Assembly (NCBI RefSeq): GCF_028765165.1
Contig: NZ_JARADB010000011.1
Location: 27,275-91,274, forward strand
Reading direction: 5' to 3'
Origin: Paenibacillus sp. MAHUQ-63
GTDB lineage: Bacteria > Bacillota > Bacilli > Paenibacillales > NBRC-103111
Length of the DNA stretch: 64,000 nucleotides
The notes beneath the pieces are model-generated. The model was not told the DNA's origin. It saw nothing but the letters and a program-made list of their open reading frames with translations, and ran no database searches. Of this stretch, positions 16,499-27,520 are shown one piece after another. Each line of letters starts with the position of its first letter. Within the stretch, counting starts at the first letter, position 1. The position numbers were made by a program, and so were the translations under genes.

Positions 16499-17290
16499 GT
16501 GAAGAACAATTGCTTTGTGATGAAATGCGGCGGCAGTACGCTTGCGGCGCTGCCGGCCAGTTTTTTTGAAGATATGCGTCAGCTGCAAGAAGAAGGCATT
16601 GTCACCGTGATTGTGCATGGCGGCGGGCCGGCGATTTCGGATACGCTCGGGAAGCTGGGCATCGAATCCGGCTTCGTGAACGGACTCCGGGTAACGACGG
16701 AGGCGGTGCTCGACGTCGTGGAGATGGTGCTATCCGGCCAGATCAACAAAGAGATCGTCCGGCGCATTCAATTGACCGGTGCGGCGGCGCTCGGATTGTC
16801 TGGTGTGGATGGACATCTGATTGAAGCGAAGCCGGTGGCGAACAGCCATGAAGTCGGTCTTGTCGGCGACGTAACGAAAGTCAACGCCGAACTCATTCAG
16901 GGCGTTGTGAATATGGGCTATATTCCGGTCATCGCGCCTGTCGGTCTTGGTGCTGACGGTGGCCAGCGTTACAACATCAATGCGGATACGGCGGCCGGTG
17001 CCGTTGCGTCGCACCTAGGTGTCGAGCAGATGGTCGTCGTAACGGACGTTCCCGGCATTATGAAGACGGTGGACGGCGAGAAGCAGGTACTGCCTGTCGT
17101 GAGCGTGGCGGAGATCGAAGAGATGATCGCTAGCGGAGACATTTATGGCGGCATGATTCCGAAGGTTCGCGCAGCGATTGCTTGTATCCAAGGCAAGGTG
17201 CAGGAAGTTGTGATCGTGAACGGAGCGGAGCCGAATGTGCTGAGCAAAGTGCTGAAGGGCACGGGAATCGGAACAAGAATTGTACGATAA
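16499..17290 (+). CDS. argB: Acetylglutamate kinase ArgB
   Basis: 263 residues, the amino acid kinase fold. The phosphate-binding MKCGGSTLAAL and VIVHGGGPAISDTL are near the N-terminus, and the C-terminal half has YNINADTAAGAVA and GGMIPKVRAA. It phosphorylates N-acetylglutamate. The start is GTG 16499 with an AAGGGG ribosome binding site; the gene begins 17 bases after argJ. The length suits the shorter Bacillus-type enzyme, lacking the N-terminal helix of arginine-inhibited forms, so feedback control may act elsewhere (inference). Confidence 0.96.
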   Translation: MKNNCFVMKCGGSTLAALPASFFEDMRQLQEEGIVTVIVHGGGPAISDTLGKLGIESGFVNGLRVTTEAVLDVVEMVLSGQINKEIVRRIQLTGAAALGLSGVDGHLIEAKPVANSHEVGLVGDVTKVNAELIQGVVNMGYIPVIAPVGLGADGGQRYNINADTAAGAVASHLGVEQMVVVTDVPGIMKTVDGEKQVLPVVSVAEIEEMIASGDIYGGMIPKVRAAIACIQGKVQEVVIVNGAEPNVLSKVLKGTGIGTRIVR

Positions 17291-17310
17291 ACACTAAGGA
17301 GGGAATGTAC

Positions 17311-18507
17311 ATGAGTGAAACGGGGAAAAGCTCGCTCTTTCCAACGTACGCCAGATATCCGATTACGCTGGTGAAAGGGGAAGGCAGCCGGCTGTGGGAT
17401 GACACAGGCAAGGAATATATCGACTTGATGAGCGGGATCGCCGTAGCGAACCTTGGGCACGCGCCGAAGGAAGTTAAGGAGGAGCTTGTGCAGCAGTTGG
17501 ATCAGCTGTGGCACGTAAGCAACCTTTTCCATATTCCGAATCAGGAGAAGCTTGCATCGTTGTTAACGGCGAACAGCTGTGCGGATGCCGTTTTCTTCTG
17601 CTCCACGGGAGCGGAGGCGAACGAGGCTGCGATCAAGCTGGCACGCCGTTACAATCAGAAGGTGCTGAACAACGGCCGGTACGAGATTATCACGTTCAAC
17701 ATGTCGTTCCATGGACGTACGCTCGCAACATTGACGGCAACGGGTCAAGATAAAGTGAAGGAAGGCTTCCTTCCGCTTCCCGAAGGCTTCGTCTATGCAC
17801 CGTACAACGATATCGAGGCTGTCCGCAGTCTTGTGAATGATAAAACATGCGCTATCATGCTGGAGATGGTCCAAGGAGAAGGCGGCGTGCTGCCGGCGGA
17901 TCCGGAATTCGTGAAACAGCTTGCCGAGCTGTGCAAGCAGGAGAATCTGCTGTTGATTGCGGATGAGATTCAAACGGGTGTAGGACGCACAGGCAAGCTC
18001 TTTGCCTATGAGCATTATGGGGTTGAACCGGATATTTTCACATTGGCCAAAGGTTTGGGCGGCGGGTTCCCGATCGGGGCGATGCTCGGCAAAGCTTTCT
18101 TGGCGGAAGCGTTCAACGCGGGAAGCCACGGCTCGACATTCGGCGGTACGCCGATTGCGACGGCTGCCGGCTATGCGGCGGTGAATGCGATTCTAAGCCA
18201 GCAGCTGCCGGAGCGCGCAGCCGAAATCGGCGACTATACGATCAAGAAGCTGGAGAGCAAGCTGGCCGGCAATCCGCTCGTCGCGAAAATTCGCGGCATC
18301 GGGCTTTTGATCGGCATTGAGTGCACCCAGCCTGCAGGCGAATTCATCAGCGAAATGCATAAGCGTGGCGTACTGGTCATTCCGGCGGGGCCGAACGTGA
18401 TTCGGTTAGTGCCTGCTTTGAATATACCGCAAGCGGATTTGGATCAAGGGCTTGATGTGCTGTGCGCCGTCCTCTCGGAGAAGGCAGCGACGATCAGCGC
18501 GAAGTAA
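17311..18507 (+). CDS. argD: Acetylornithine aminotransferase ArgD
   Basis: 398 residues, class III PLP aminotransferase. The cofactor lysine lies in FTLAKGLGGGFPIGAML, with LLIADEIQTGVGRTGKLF upstream and CSTGAEANEAAIKLARRY for phosphate binding. It converts N-acetylglutamate semialdehyde to N-acetylornithine. AAGGAGGG at 17296-17303 supports ATG 17311 over ATG 17305, which would be only one base away. The frame is open far upstream into argB, which is not coding in this frame. Confidence 0.97.
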   Translation: MSETGKSSLFPTYARYPITLVKGEGSRLWDDTGKEYIDLMSGIAVANLGHAPKEVKEELVQQLDQLWHVSNLFHIPNQEKLASLLTANSCADAVFFCSTGAEANEAAIKLARRYNQKVLNNGRYEIITFNMSFHGRTLATLTATGQDKVKEGFLPLPEGFVYAPYNDIEAVRSLVNDKTCAIMLEMVQGEGGVLPADPEFVKQLAELCKQENLLLIADEIQTGVGRTGKLFAYEHYGVEPDIFTLAKGLGGGFPIGAMLGKAFLAEAFNAGSHGSTFGGTPIATAAGYAAVNAILSQQLPERAAEIGDYTIKKLESKLAGNPLVAKIRGIGLLIGIECTQPAGEFISEMHKRGVLVIPAGPNVIRLVPALNIPQADLDQGLDVLCAVLSEKAATISAK

Positions 18508-18535
18508 TGAGGAAACAGGGAGAGAGGTTGAACGA

Positions 18536-19495
18536 ATGAACACAACTTTACAAGAAGAAGTGGCGGCCCAGTTGAAAGGTAAGGATTTCCTCGCACTGGC
18601 TGATTATACACCGGAAGAAATTGAATATTTGATTCACTATGGCATCGAGCTGAAGCGCAAGCAGAAGGCGAGAGAGCCGCATGCCGTGCTGGCCGGCAAG
18701 ACGCTCGGCATGATTTTCGAGAAGTCCTCGACGCGTACGCGCGTTTCATTCGAAGTGGGGATGTACCAGCTTGGAGGGCAGGCTTTGTTCCTGAGCAAAA
18801 ACGACCTGCAGCTCGGACGCGGCGAAACGGTTTGGGATACGGCGCAAACGCTGTCCCGTTACCTCGACGGCATTATGATCCGTACCTACGAGCATCGTAA
18901 AGTCATCGATCTGGCACGCGGTTCAACGGTTCCGGTCATTAACGGTTTGACGGACTATGCCCATCCTTGCCAAGTCATGGCTGATTATCAGACCGTGCTT
19001 GAGAAAAAAGGCCGCCTGAAAGGCATCAAAGTCGCTTACATCGGGGATGGCAACAACATGGTGCATTCCTTGATGGTGGGTGCGAGCAAATTAGGGATGG
19101 ACTTCGCGATCGCTTCGCCGGAAGGGTACGATCCCGATCAGGAAGTCATTCAGAATACGAAGGAAAATGCCGCACAATACGGCGGAAGCTTCCTGTTGAC
19201 GCGCGATCCGCGTGAGGCGATTGAGAATGCGGATATCGTCTACACCGACGTATGGGCCAGCATGGGCTTTGAAGCCGAGCAGAAAGAGCGCGAGATTGCG
19301 TTCAAAAACTACCAAGTCAATGAGGACCTCGTGAAGTATGCCAAGTCCGATTACTTGTTCATGCATTGCTTGCCGGCACACCGCGGCGAAGAAGTGAGCG
19401 AAGGCGTCATCGACGGCTCGCATTCGATTATTTTCGACCAGGCAGAGAATCGTCTTCATGCGCAAAAGGCTATTATGGCCGCGACCATGATATAA
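18536..19495 (+). CDS. argF: Ornithine carbamoyltransferase ArgF
   Basis: 319 residues. The carbamoyl-phosphate site SSTRTRVSFE, the HPCQ motif and the ornithine-binding HCLPAHRGEE are all intact. It makes citrulline. The usual B. subtilis neighbours carAB are missing between argD and argF, so carbamoyl phosphate must come from genes elsewhere. ATG 18536 follows GGGAGAGAGG. The catabolic enzyme ArcB is related but the context is biosynthetic. Confidence 0.96.
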   Translation: MNTTLQEEVAAQLKGKDFLALADYTPEEIEYLIHYGIELKRKQKAREPHAVLAGKTLGMIFEKSSTRTRVSFEVGMYQLGGQALFLSKNDLQLGRGETVWDTAQTLSRYLDGIMIRTYEHRKVIDLARGSTVPVINGLTDYAHPCQVMADYQTVLEKKGRLKGIKVAYIGDGNNMVHSLMVGASKLGMDFAIASPEGYDPDQEVIQNTKENAAQYGGSFLLTRDPREAIENADIVYTDVWASMGFEAEQKEREIAFKNYQVNEDLVKYAKSDYLFMHCLPAHRGEEVSEGVIDGSHSIIFDQAENRLHAQKAIMAATMI

Positions 19496-19531
19496 TAAAT
19501 AGAACTATAGGAAACGGAGAGATTACTAGAC

Positions 19532-20770
19532 ATGGCTAAGGAAAAAATCGTACTCGCGTATTCCGGCGGGTTGGATACATCGGTTATTTTGAAATGGCTG
19601 AAGGAAACGTATGACGCCGAAATCATTGCTTTCACCGCGGATATCGGGCAAAAAGACGAGCTGGACGGTCTGGAGGAAAAAGCGCTCAAAACCGGCGCAT
19701 CCAAAATCTACATCGACGATCTGCGCGATGAGTTCGCGAAGGATTTCATCAACCCGATGTTCCAAGCGGCGGCTTTGTATGAAGGGCAATACTTGCTCGG
19801 CACGAGCATTGCGCGTCCGCTGATCGCGAAGCGTATGGTCGAAATCGCGCGCGCGGAAGGCGCAACGGCGATTGCCCACGGCGCAACCGGCAAAGGAAAC
19901 GACCAAGTGCGTTTCGAATTGACAGCAGCGGCGCTTGCTCCTGAGATTTCTGTTATCGCACCTTGGCGTCTGGAAGAATTCCGCGAGCAGTTCCCTGGCC
20001 GCGCTGAGATGATCGCGTATGCCGAGAAGCACGGCATTCCGGTAACGGCTTCCGCTGCCAAGCCTTATTCGACCGACCGCAACCTGCTGCACATCTCCTT
20101 CGAGAGCGGCATGCTGGAGGATCCTTGGTTCGATGCGGCAGCTGACTCCAACAAAGATATGTACGTTCTGAGCGTGGCGCCGGAAGATGCGCCGGATCAA
20201 GCGGAATACATCGAACTGGAGTTTGAGAAAGGCGACTGCGTCGCCATCAACGGCGCGAAGCTGACTCCGCTGCAAGTGATGGAAACGTTGAATGAAATCG
20301 GCGGCAAGCACGGCATTGGCCGTGTGGACATGGTGGAGAACCGTTTCGTCGGCATGAAGAGCCGCGGCGTGTACGAAACGCCGGGCGGTACGATTCTGTT
20401 CACCGCTCACCGCAAAATGGAATCCCTCACGATGGACCGCGATGTGATGCACCTTCGTGATTCCCTGATCTCGAAATATGCGAGCCTGGTATACAACGGC
20501 TTCTGGTTTGCTCCGGAGCGTCTGGCGATCCAAGCGCTTGTGACGGAAAGCCAAAGAAACGTGACCGGTACGGTTCGCTTGAAATTGTACAAAGGCAACG
20601 TCATCGGAGCCGGCGTGAAGAGCCCGGTATCCCTTTATAATCCGGATATCGCTACGATGGAAGCCGATCCGACCAAAGCTTACGATCAAGGCGATGCAAC
20701 AGGCTTCATTCGCTTGAACGCGCTTCGTCTGAAAGTATCTTCCGGTGTCGAGCAGAACGCGAAGAAATAA
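19532..20770 (+). CDS. argG: Argininosuccinate synthase ArgG
   Basis: 412 residues. The ATP-pyrophosphatase P-loop is AYSGGLDTSVI at 9-19, and other family signatures such as AHGATGKGNDQVRFE and TDRNLLHISFE are present. It condenses citrulline and aspartate using ATP. It follows argF by 36 bases with a GGAGAG ribosome binding site, so seven genes are probably cotranscribed. Confidence 0.97.
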   Translation: MAKEKIVLAYSGGLDTSVILKWLKETYDAEIIAFTADIGQKDELDGLEEKALKTGASKIYIDDLRDEFAKDFINPMFQAAALYEGQYLLGTSIARPLIAKRMVEIARAEGATAIAHGATGKGNDQVRFELTAAALAPEISVIAPWRLEEFREQFPGRAEMIAYAEKHGIPVTASAAKPYSTDRNLLHISFESGMLEDPWFDAAADSNKDMYVLSVAPEDAPDQAEYIELEFEKGDCVAINGAKLTPLQVMETLNEIGGKHGIGRVDMVENRFVGMKSRGVYETPGGTILFTAHRKMESLTMDRDVMHLRDSLISKYASLVYNGFWFAPERLAIQALVTESQRNVTGTVRLKLYKGNVIGAGVKSPVSLYNPDIATMEADPTKAYDQGDATGFIRLNALRLKVSSGVEQNAKK

Positions 20771-20847
20771 GTTTATCATAAGCTGTGAACCGGGCTTTCC
20801 CTTGTGGAAAGCCTTTGGGCTGTAAATATAGAGAGGAGTGGGTGTGC

Positions 20848-22263
<1,416 letters not shown>

Positions 22264-22265
22264 AC

Positions 22266-22312
22266 AAAAGCCTTCAACGCCATCCGGCTGGATGGGAGTT
22301 GAAGGCTTTTTT
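22266..22312. terminator. Bidirectional terminator between argH and the DUF4097 gene
   Basis: AAAAGCCTTCAAC pairs with GTTGAAGGCTTTT, enclosing a second stem CCATCC with GGATGG. T runs lie on both sides, so it can end both the arg operon and the converging minus-strand unit. Confidence 0.9.
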
Positions 22313-22318
22313 GCTGCT

Positions 22319-23206
22319 TTACCGGCCGGTGACGGAGATATAGCCGGTATCGACGCGGATTTTGACTTTCTTGCTGCCGTCGCCGAGGGTGCCTTTGGCG
22401 GCATGATGATCTTCGCGGTCTACGGTTAGACCGGGCACTTCCAGATTGACGGCGCCCGTATCGGCCGCTAGATCGAAGTTGACGTTCTTAGGCACGGGAT
22501 CGAGCGTCAATCGCACGCTGCCGGTATCCGACTCCAGAGAGACGGACTCGCCGATCTCGGCCATTCTGGCTGTGATGCTTCCCGTATCGGTCTTCAGCTT
22601 CGCATCGCCCTGTCCTTCTTGAATGTGAATGCTGCCCGTATCCGTTTGGAGGTTCATCGATTTGCCTTCGTAACGATCGAGCGAAATGTTGCCGGTATCC
22701 GTATTGACCGTCAGCTTCTCGGCTTTCAGGTCGTTGAGTGCGATGCCGCCCGTATCGGAATTGACGGTAATGGCTTTGTACATTTTGTCCGGCAGCGACA
22801 CTTCGGTTTTCAGGCCAAAGCCGCGGCCGGCGATCCAATTCTTGAATTCGGTTATGTCGAAGCCGATATCGAAGTGATCTTTCTCCTTCGTGCAAACGTC
22901 TACGCGCCATACATTGCTGCCTTCCGTCACCGCCTCTACCGTACACTCGTTGGCGTTCTGCTCGCGCATCGTACCGGATAGGCGGACCTTGATTTCATCC
23001 CCGTTCGTCGGGACGAAAGTGATGTTGGAAATATCGTTTTGAATGATTATCGTATCAATACTAGCGGCAGATATTTTCTTCTCGATATCGACTTTGGCGA
23101 TGCCGGCCTCGAGATCTAACGTCTTGAAAGAAATAGCTGAACCTACCAGACCCACGGCCAAACAGGCAAAGCCAGTCAGTAGGAAAAATTTGTATCCACG
23201 TTTCAT
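22319..23206 (-). CDS. DUF4097 family (LiaG-like) membrane-anchored beta-strand protein
   Basis: 295 residues. A single N-terminal membrane segment (FFLLTGFACLAVGLVGSAI) is followed by a right-handed beta-repeat region in which the motif DTG recurs about every 20 residues (SDTGGIAL, TDTGNISL, TDTGSIHI, TDTGSITA, SDTGSVRL, ADTGAVNL, VDTGYISV). This is the DUF4097/adhesin-like fold found in LiaG and YvlB relatives, linked to cell-envelope stress. It starts 3 bases after the HAAS gene stop, so the two are coupled. No PadR regulator gene, often found with such pairs, lies next to them. Confidence 0.8.
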   Translation of the reverse strand: MKRGYKFFLLTGFACLAVGLVGSAISFKTLDLEAGIAKVDIEKKISAASIDTIIIQNDISNITFVPTNGDEIKVRLSGTMREQNANECTVEAVTEGSNVWRVDVCTKEKDHFDIGFDITEFKNWIAGRGFGLKTEVSLPDKMYKAITVNSDTGGIALNDLKAEKLTVNTDTGNISLDRYEGKSMNLQTDTGSIHIQEGQGDAKLKTDTGSITARMAEIGESVSLESDTGSVRLTLDPVPKNVNFDLAADTGAVNLEVPGLTVDREDHHAAKGTLGDGSKKVKIRVDTGYISVTGR

Positions 23207-23209
23207 GGC

Positions 23210-23968
23210 TTAGGCCCCCTTAATGAGTTTGGCGTTGAATTGGATGTACGACCAGCTGAGTTTGAAAAAGGCTTTGATCAGCCAAGTGCTGATGGTCGTC
23301 AGAATGACGCCTAAGCCGAAGCAGCTGAGCATGGCAAAGCCGATGAAACGCAGATCGTTGCCGACCGTGCCCATGAAGCTGCTCAGCATACCGGCGATCG
23401 GGGCGACAATCAGAGCGAATCCGGATGCAAATAGTGCGATTAGCGTGGCCAAAATGCCGAACCACGGACCTACCACGAACAGCAAATTGAAGAAGCCCAG
23501 CGCGATAGATACGATAATCGCCTTGATTCCGGTCTCCTGTTTAACCGGATAGGGGTACGGAGGCTGCTGGCTATAATAGGGGTTCGGCTGCGGCGGCGTG
23601 TACGGCGGGAAGCCTGGTGCGTCCGGTGCCTGCTTGGGTGCTGGGCCCGGTTCAGGTCTTGCGTAAGCTCTGTCCAATGGAGGGAGCTTCTCCTCCGCGT
23701 TTCGGATTGGCGGCTCAGGACTGACGAAGGGCATCTCCTTAGGTCCCCTGGCCGACTGAGGCTCATGAGGCTCTTTAGGCTCCTTCGGTCCATCCCAATT
23801 CGGTACTCGCGGATAGCCGAGCGATTGGGCGACCTCGTCCTCATGCTTGCCGTTCTCAACCGCCTTCTGAAACAATTCTTCGTAAACAGACAATATATTT
23901 TGGCGCTCCTTCTCCGGAAGTCCGCGCAGTCGATAGTTTAATTCTTTGAAATAATCAACCTTACTCAT
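23210..23968 (-). CDS. HAAS-domain (DUF1700) membrane protein
   Basis: 252 residues. The N-terminal HAAS domain is clear: YFKELNYRLRGLPEKERQNI, then a Pro-rich linker (about 75-140; PGFPPYTPPQPNPYY), then three hydrophobic segments with the pattern FFNLLFVVGPWFGILATLIA and FIGFAMLSCFGLGVILTTI. HAAS proteins usually couple a PadR regulator to envelope-stress output. AAGGAGG lies 9 bases before the ATG. Transcribed first in a two-gene unit with the DUF4097 gene. Confidence 0.8.
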   Translation of the reverse strand: MSKVDYFKELNYRLRGLPEKERQNILSVYEELFQKAVENGKHEDEVAQSLGYPRVPNWDGPKEPKEPHEPQSARGPKEMPFVSPEPPIRNAEEKLPPLDRAYARPEPGPAPKQAPDAPGFPPYTPPQPNPYYSQQPPYPYPVKQETGIKAIIVSIALGFFNLLFVVGPWFGILATLIALFASGFALIVAPIAGMLSSFMGTVGNDLRFIGFAMLSCFGLGVILTTISTWLIKAFFKLSWSYIQFNAKLIKGA

Positions 23969-24011
23969 CGTGCATCCTCCTTATGTGCAATCTCTATATG
24001 CTTATCTTAAT

Positions 24012-24057
24012 AAAAAAAAGTCATAGTGACCTAGTAACTACAGTCACATGACCTTTT
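24012..24057 (-). terminator. Terminator of the vanW-like gene (minus strand)
   Basis: On the minus strand AAAAGGTCATGTGAC pairs with GTCACTATGACTTTT (one bulge on each side) and is followed by eight T. Confidence 0.8.
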
Positions 24058-24097
24058 GATAAAAGACATATATTTGCGGCCGATCCAGTCACAAAGC

Positions 24098-25543
24098 TTA
24101 TCGGAAGGACGGTCCTTTGACGCCGTCCTCCAAGATGGGTTGCTGTGGAGGCTCAGTCCCTCCGCCTTCCTCGGCCTTGACGTCGCCGCGGTTGGAGGCG
24201 ATCAGTGTAGGAACAGCCGAGTACTGATCTTTGGAGATCAGTTCTCTGCTAACGATTGCCCCGTTCTCCTTTTTAATTCGGTACGTCTCTACCTTATAGC
24301 CTGCTTTGCCGGTAGAGATCGGCCGGGTAGCGCCAGGGGCTAAGCTCGGGTTGTGTAAATATTTGACCGGAGGTTGAATCGTTTCAACGACCTTGGAGTC
24401 GATGTCGTAAGTGACCGATGGCGACATATGCCCGTAGAGTTTAACCGTAATGTCGTGGTCCGTTGTTACGGTGCGGATTAAGAGGTAAGCGTCCGTGTTG
24501 TTGCGGAATTTGAAATTGATATAGCCGTTCGCGAATGTCGCATCTTGTCCCAATGCGATATACGAGACGGGCAGGGAATGGTTGCGCCGCTCCACGATCT
24601 GCAGCCCGCTGCGCAGCACGGCATTGTACAGCGTTGTCGAAACTTGGCAGATGCCTCCGCCGATGCCCGGAACGAGCTTGCCGTTCAAGATGACCGGGGC
24701 TTCCTTATAGCCGAATCGGCTCTCGGTCTGCGCGATGATTTTGCTGTAGTCGAACGTCTCGCCGGGGGCTAGAAGCATGTCTTGGATAGACGCGGCGGTA
24801 GAGCGGATGTTGTGGATCCGACCTTCGCCCGACACCGGGAAGGCGGTCGTGAACTCGGATATTTTGCGCTCAATTCCTTGCTTCCTTAAAGTTTCTACCG
24901 TCACCGAAGGGCTCTGTTCGTAGAGGGGAAGCGTCAGTCTGATCGGCGCAGCGTAATGGATGTAAGAGACCGAGGGGGCGATTTCCCGCAAATGCTCGCT
25001 CAGATGGACGGTGTCAACGCGAAGAACCCGGCGCTCCGGTTCATAAATCAGTTGGTCCTGTGCCGTTACGACGCGCTTGGCCGGTACGGGCTGCTGGCTA
25101 TAGAGATCCTTCCAAGTTTCTTTGACGGTTCCGGCAAGCCGCGTCTCGCTAACGGACACTTCGAGCGGGACATCGGCTCGCCGAAGCTGCCAGCGCGCTT
25201 TAATCCGCTCCCAGGGGGAGGCGCGGAACAGACGGTCCAACGCTTGCTTCAAAGCCTCGTCATGATATTCAATACCTAATTGTCCAAGGGTTAGCTGGCG
25301 ATTGGCGATATCCGGATAGGAGGTTTGCAGCTGTACGGGAAAGGAGGACAACAGGTTCAACCGCTCGTCGTATTGTTGTTGAAACGTGTCGTATGGCATG
25401 CCGCCGACCCGCCAGCCTGCAACGGCGAATTTCGGAGGCAGCGTGCTTTGGGAACCATACATATATAGAGCTATGCCGAGCGCGCCCAGCATTCCTGTTA
25501 CGATGGATACATGGATAGCGACTTTCCGAAGGTGGAGTGGCAT
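24098..25543 (-). CDS. VanW/YoaR family membrane-anchored protein
   Basis: 481 residues from ATG at 25543. An N-terminal membrane anchor (VSIVTGMLGALGIALYMYG) precedes a peptidoglycan-binding type 4 region and the VanW domain, with GFGYKEAPVILN-like residues and the signature GGGICQVSTTLYNAVLRSGL. A G5-like region lies near the C-terminus (TISTG-like IST GKAGYKVETYRIKK). Function unknown; likely extracellular and cell-wall associated. AAAGGAG is 8 bases before the chosen ATG, so the longer frame from 25591 is not preferred. Monocistronic, divergent from ftsE. Confidence 0.85.
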   Translation of the reverse strand: MPLHLRKVAIHVSIVTGMLGALGIALYMYGSQSTLPPKFAVAGWRVGGMPYDTFQQQYDERLNLLSSFPVQLQTSYPDIANRQLTLGQLGIEYHDEALKQALDRLFRASPWERIKARWQLRRADVPLEVSVSETRLAGTVKETWKDLYSQQPVPAKRVVTAQDQLIYEPERRVLRVDTVHLSEHLREIAPSVSYIHYAAPIRLTLPLYEQSPSVTVETLRKQGIERKISEFTTAFPVSGEGRIHNIRSTAASIQDMLLAPGETFDYSKIIAQTESRFGYKEAPVILNGKLVPGIGGGICQVSTTLYNAVLRSGLQIVERRNHSLPVSYIALGQDATFANGYINFKFRNNTDAYLLIRTVTTDHDITVKLYGHMSPSVTYDIDSKVVETIQPPVKYLHNPSLAPGATRPISTGKAGYKVETYRIKKENGAIVSRELISKDQYSAVPTLIASNRGDVKAEEGGGTEPPQQPILEDGVKGPSFR

Positions 25544-25654
25544 GTCAGCGGCTCCTTTACATACGAATTGTGAAAAGGCCTGTACTACCATATGTATGTT
25601 CCCGGGGAACGATTTATGATTAAAACCTTATAAACCTCAAATGTGTACAAATCA

Positions 25655-25663
25655 TGTTATAAT
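25655..25663 (+). promoter_or_regulatory. Extended -10 promoter element upstream of ftsE
   Basis: TGTTATAAT at 25655-25663 is a perfect -10 with the TGN extension. The -35 (CCTCAA) is poor, as is common for extended -10 promoters. It gives a leader of about 130 bases. Confidence 0.55.
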
Positions 25664-25796
25664 GACAGTAACCAACATGAATAATGGTACGGTTTTAGAA
25701 GGAATTTCCGCTTTTGTGTCGAATTCATAAAGGCTAACTATACAACAGAGACACTTTGGGCTCAGCCCGAAGATCCATATTTTAGGATGTGATATT

Positions 25797-26483
25797 GTGA
25801 TCGAAATGCAGGACGTATGGAAGACGTACTCCAACGGCACGCATGCATTGAGAGGGATTAATGTAAAAGTGGACCGCAACGAGTTTGTCTATGTTGTCGG
25901 GCCATCCGGCGCTGGTAAATCGACATTTATGAAGTTGATGTATAGAGAAGAAAGACCGACGAAGGGTCAAATTTTCGTGAACGGATTTAATCTGGAGAAG
26001 TTGAAGCAGCGCAAGATTCCGTTTCTGCGCAGAAACATCGGCGTCATATTCCAGGATTATCGCTTGCTCCCGAAACTGTCAATTTTCGACAATGTGGCCT
26101 TTGCCATGGAAGTCATTGAAGCACCGAAAAAGCAGATCAAGAAGCGTACGATGGAAGTGCTGGAGCTCGTGAAATTAAAGGATAAAGCGAATTCGCTGCC
26201 GTCGCAGCTATCCGGTGGCGAGCAGCAGCGGGTAGCCATTGCCCGGGCAATAATTAACAACCCATCCGTCATAATCGCCGACGAACCGACAGGAAATCTA
26301 GACCCGGAGACGTCATGGGGGATCATGAAGCTGATGGAAGAAATTAATTTCCGCGGCACAACAATCGTTATGGCAACGCATAACAAAGAAATCGTGAACA
26401 CGATGCGTAAACGAGTCATTGCAATCGAGAACGGCCTTATAGCGCGTGACCAGGTGCGGGGGGAATACGGTTATGAAGATTAG
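25797..26483 (+). CDS. ftsE: Cell division ABC-transporter ATPase FtsE
   Basis: 228 residues. Walker A GPSGAGKST (35-43), signature LSGGEQQRVAIARA and Walker B IIADEPTGNLD. FtsE works with FtsX at the membrane to switch on a peptidoglycan hydrolase. The start is GTG 25797 (MIEMQ), as in other FtsE proteins. It overlaps ftsX by 11 bases. Confidence 0.96.
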   Translation: MIEMQDVWKTYSNGTHALRGINVKVDRNEFVYVVGPSGAGKSTFMKLMYREERPTKGQIFVNGFNLEKLKQRKIPFLRRNIGVIFQDYRLLPKLSIFDNVAFAMEVIEAPKKQIKKRTMEVLELVKLKDKANSLPSQLSGGEQQRVAIARAIINNPSVIIADEPTGNLDPETSWGIMKLMEEINFRGTTIVMATHNKEIVNTMRKRVIAIENGLIARDQVRGEYGYED

Positions 26484-27390
26484 CACATTGTCCCGCCACT
26501 TGCGCGAAGGCATGCGGAATGTCGTCCGGAATGGATGGATGACGTTTGCGTCGATCTCGTCGATTGCGATTTCCTTGTTTATTTTAGGTGTTTTCGTACT
26601 CATCACATTGAACGTGAACGATATTGCAAGCCAGATTGAGGATCAAGTCGAAATTAACGTCTACCTGGAGGTCAACACGCCTCAGGACCAAATAACGGCG
26701 CTGGAAACGCAAATCCAGGGCATCATCGGTGTGAAAACAATCAAGTTCGTCTCGAAAGAAGAGGGACTTGTCTACTTGCGCGAAAAGCTTGGCGAAAGCG
26801 GCAAAGCGCTGCTGGATGGATTCGAAGGGGAGAACAACCCGCTTAACGATGCTTTCACAGTCGAAGTGGATGACCCGAGGAACGTAGCGGCGGTAGCGGA
26901 TCAAATCAGTGCGCTGAATATCGGCAAAGATCCGAAACCGATTTACAAAGTGAACTACGGCAAAGGGACTGTCGAGGCGTTGTTTAAAGTGACGCAGATT
27001 GTTCGCTGGGTCGGCTTTGGCATCGTGATTTTACTGTCATTTACGGCTGTATTCCTGATTGCCAATACGATTAAAATTACGATTCTTGCCCGGCGCAAAG
27101 AAATTGCCATTATGAAAATGGTGGGTGCGACGAATTCCTTTATTCGTTGGCCGTTTTTTATAGAAGGGGCACTGCTTGGCTTCGTCGGATCACTGATTCC
27201 CGCGGCATTGATTCTGGGCGGATATTGGAAGCTGCTGAATATCAGCTCATTGAATATGAATTTGCTCATGATCGAATTAACGCCATTCCGCGAGATTGCT
27301 CCTACCATGATTGCGTTATTGCTGGGAATCGGCATCGTGATCGGCATCTGGGGCTCCCTGATTTCCGTACGTAAATTCCTCCGCGTGTAG
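26473..27390 (+). CDS. ftsX: Cell division permease-like protein FtsX
   Basis: 305 residues. One N-terminal membrane segment (FASISSIAISLFILGVFVLI), an extracellular loop of about 130 residues, then three C-terminal segments. The FtsX/MacB domain motif ARRKEIAIMKMVGATNSFI is clear. It relays FtsE ATP hydrolysis to extracellular hydrolases. ATG 26473 follows GGGGGGAA. The upstream frame to 26446 lies in ftsE. Confidence 0.96.
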   Translation: MKISTLSRHLREGMRNVVRNGWMTFASISSIAISLFILGVFVLITLNVNDIASQIEDQVEINVYLEVNTPQDQITALETQIQGIIGVKTIKFVSKEEGLVYLREKLGESGKALLDGFEGENNPLNDAFTVEVDDPRNVAAVADQISALNIGKDPKPIYKVNYGKGTVEALFKVTQIVRWVGFGIVILLSFTAVFLIANTIKITILARRKEIAIMKMVGATNSFIRWPFFIEGALLGFVGSLIPAALILGGYWKLLNISSLNMNLLMIELTPFREIAPTMIALLLGIGIVIGIWGSLISVRKFLRV

Positions 27391-27520
27391 AAGACGGCTT
27401 ATTAAGCCGGCTTTGAAGCATTTTTGTGTTTTCAAAGATTCAAAGATTAATAGATGGAAGTTGAAGAGAGTCAAGTTTCTGGAACTCGTATCAGGTTTTG
27501 AAAATGAGGAGGCTACGTGC

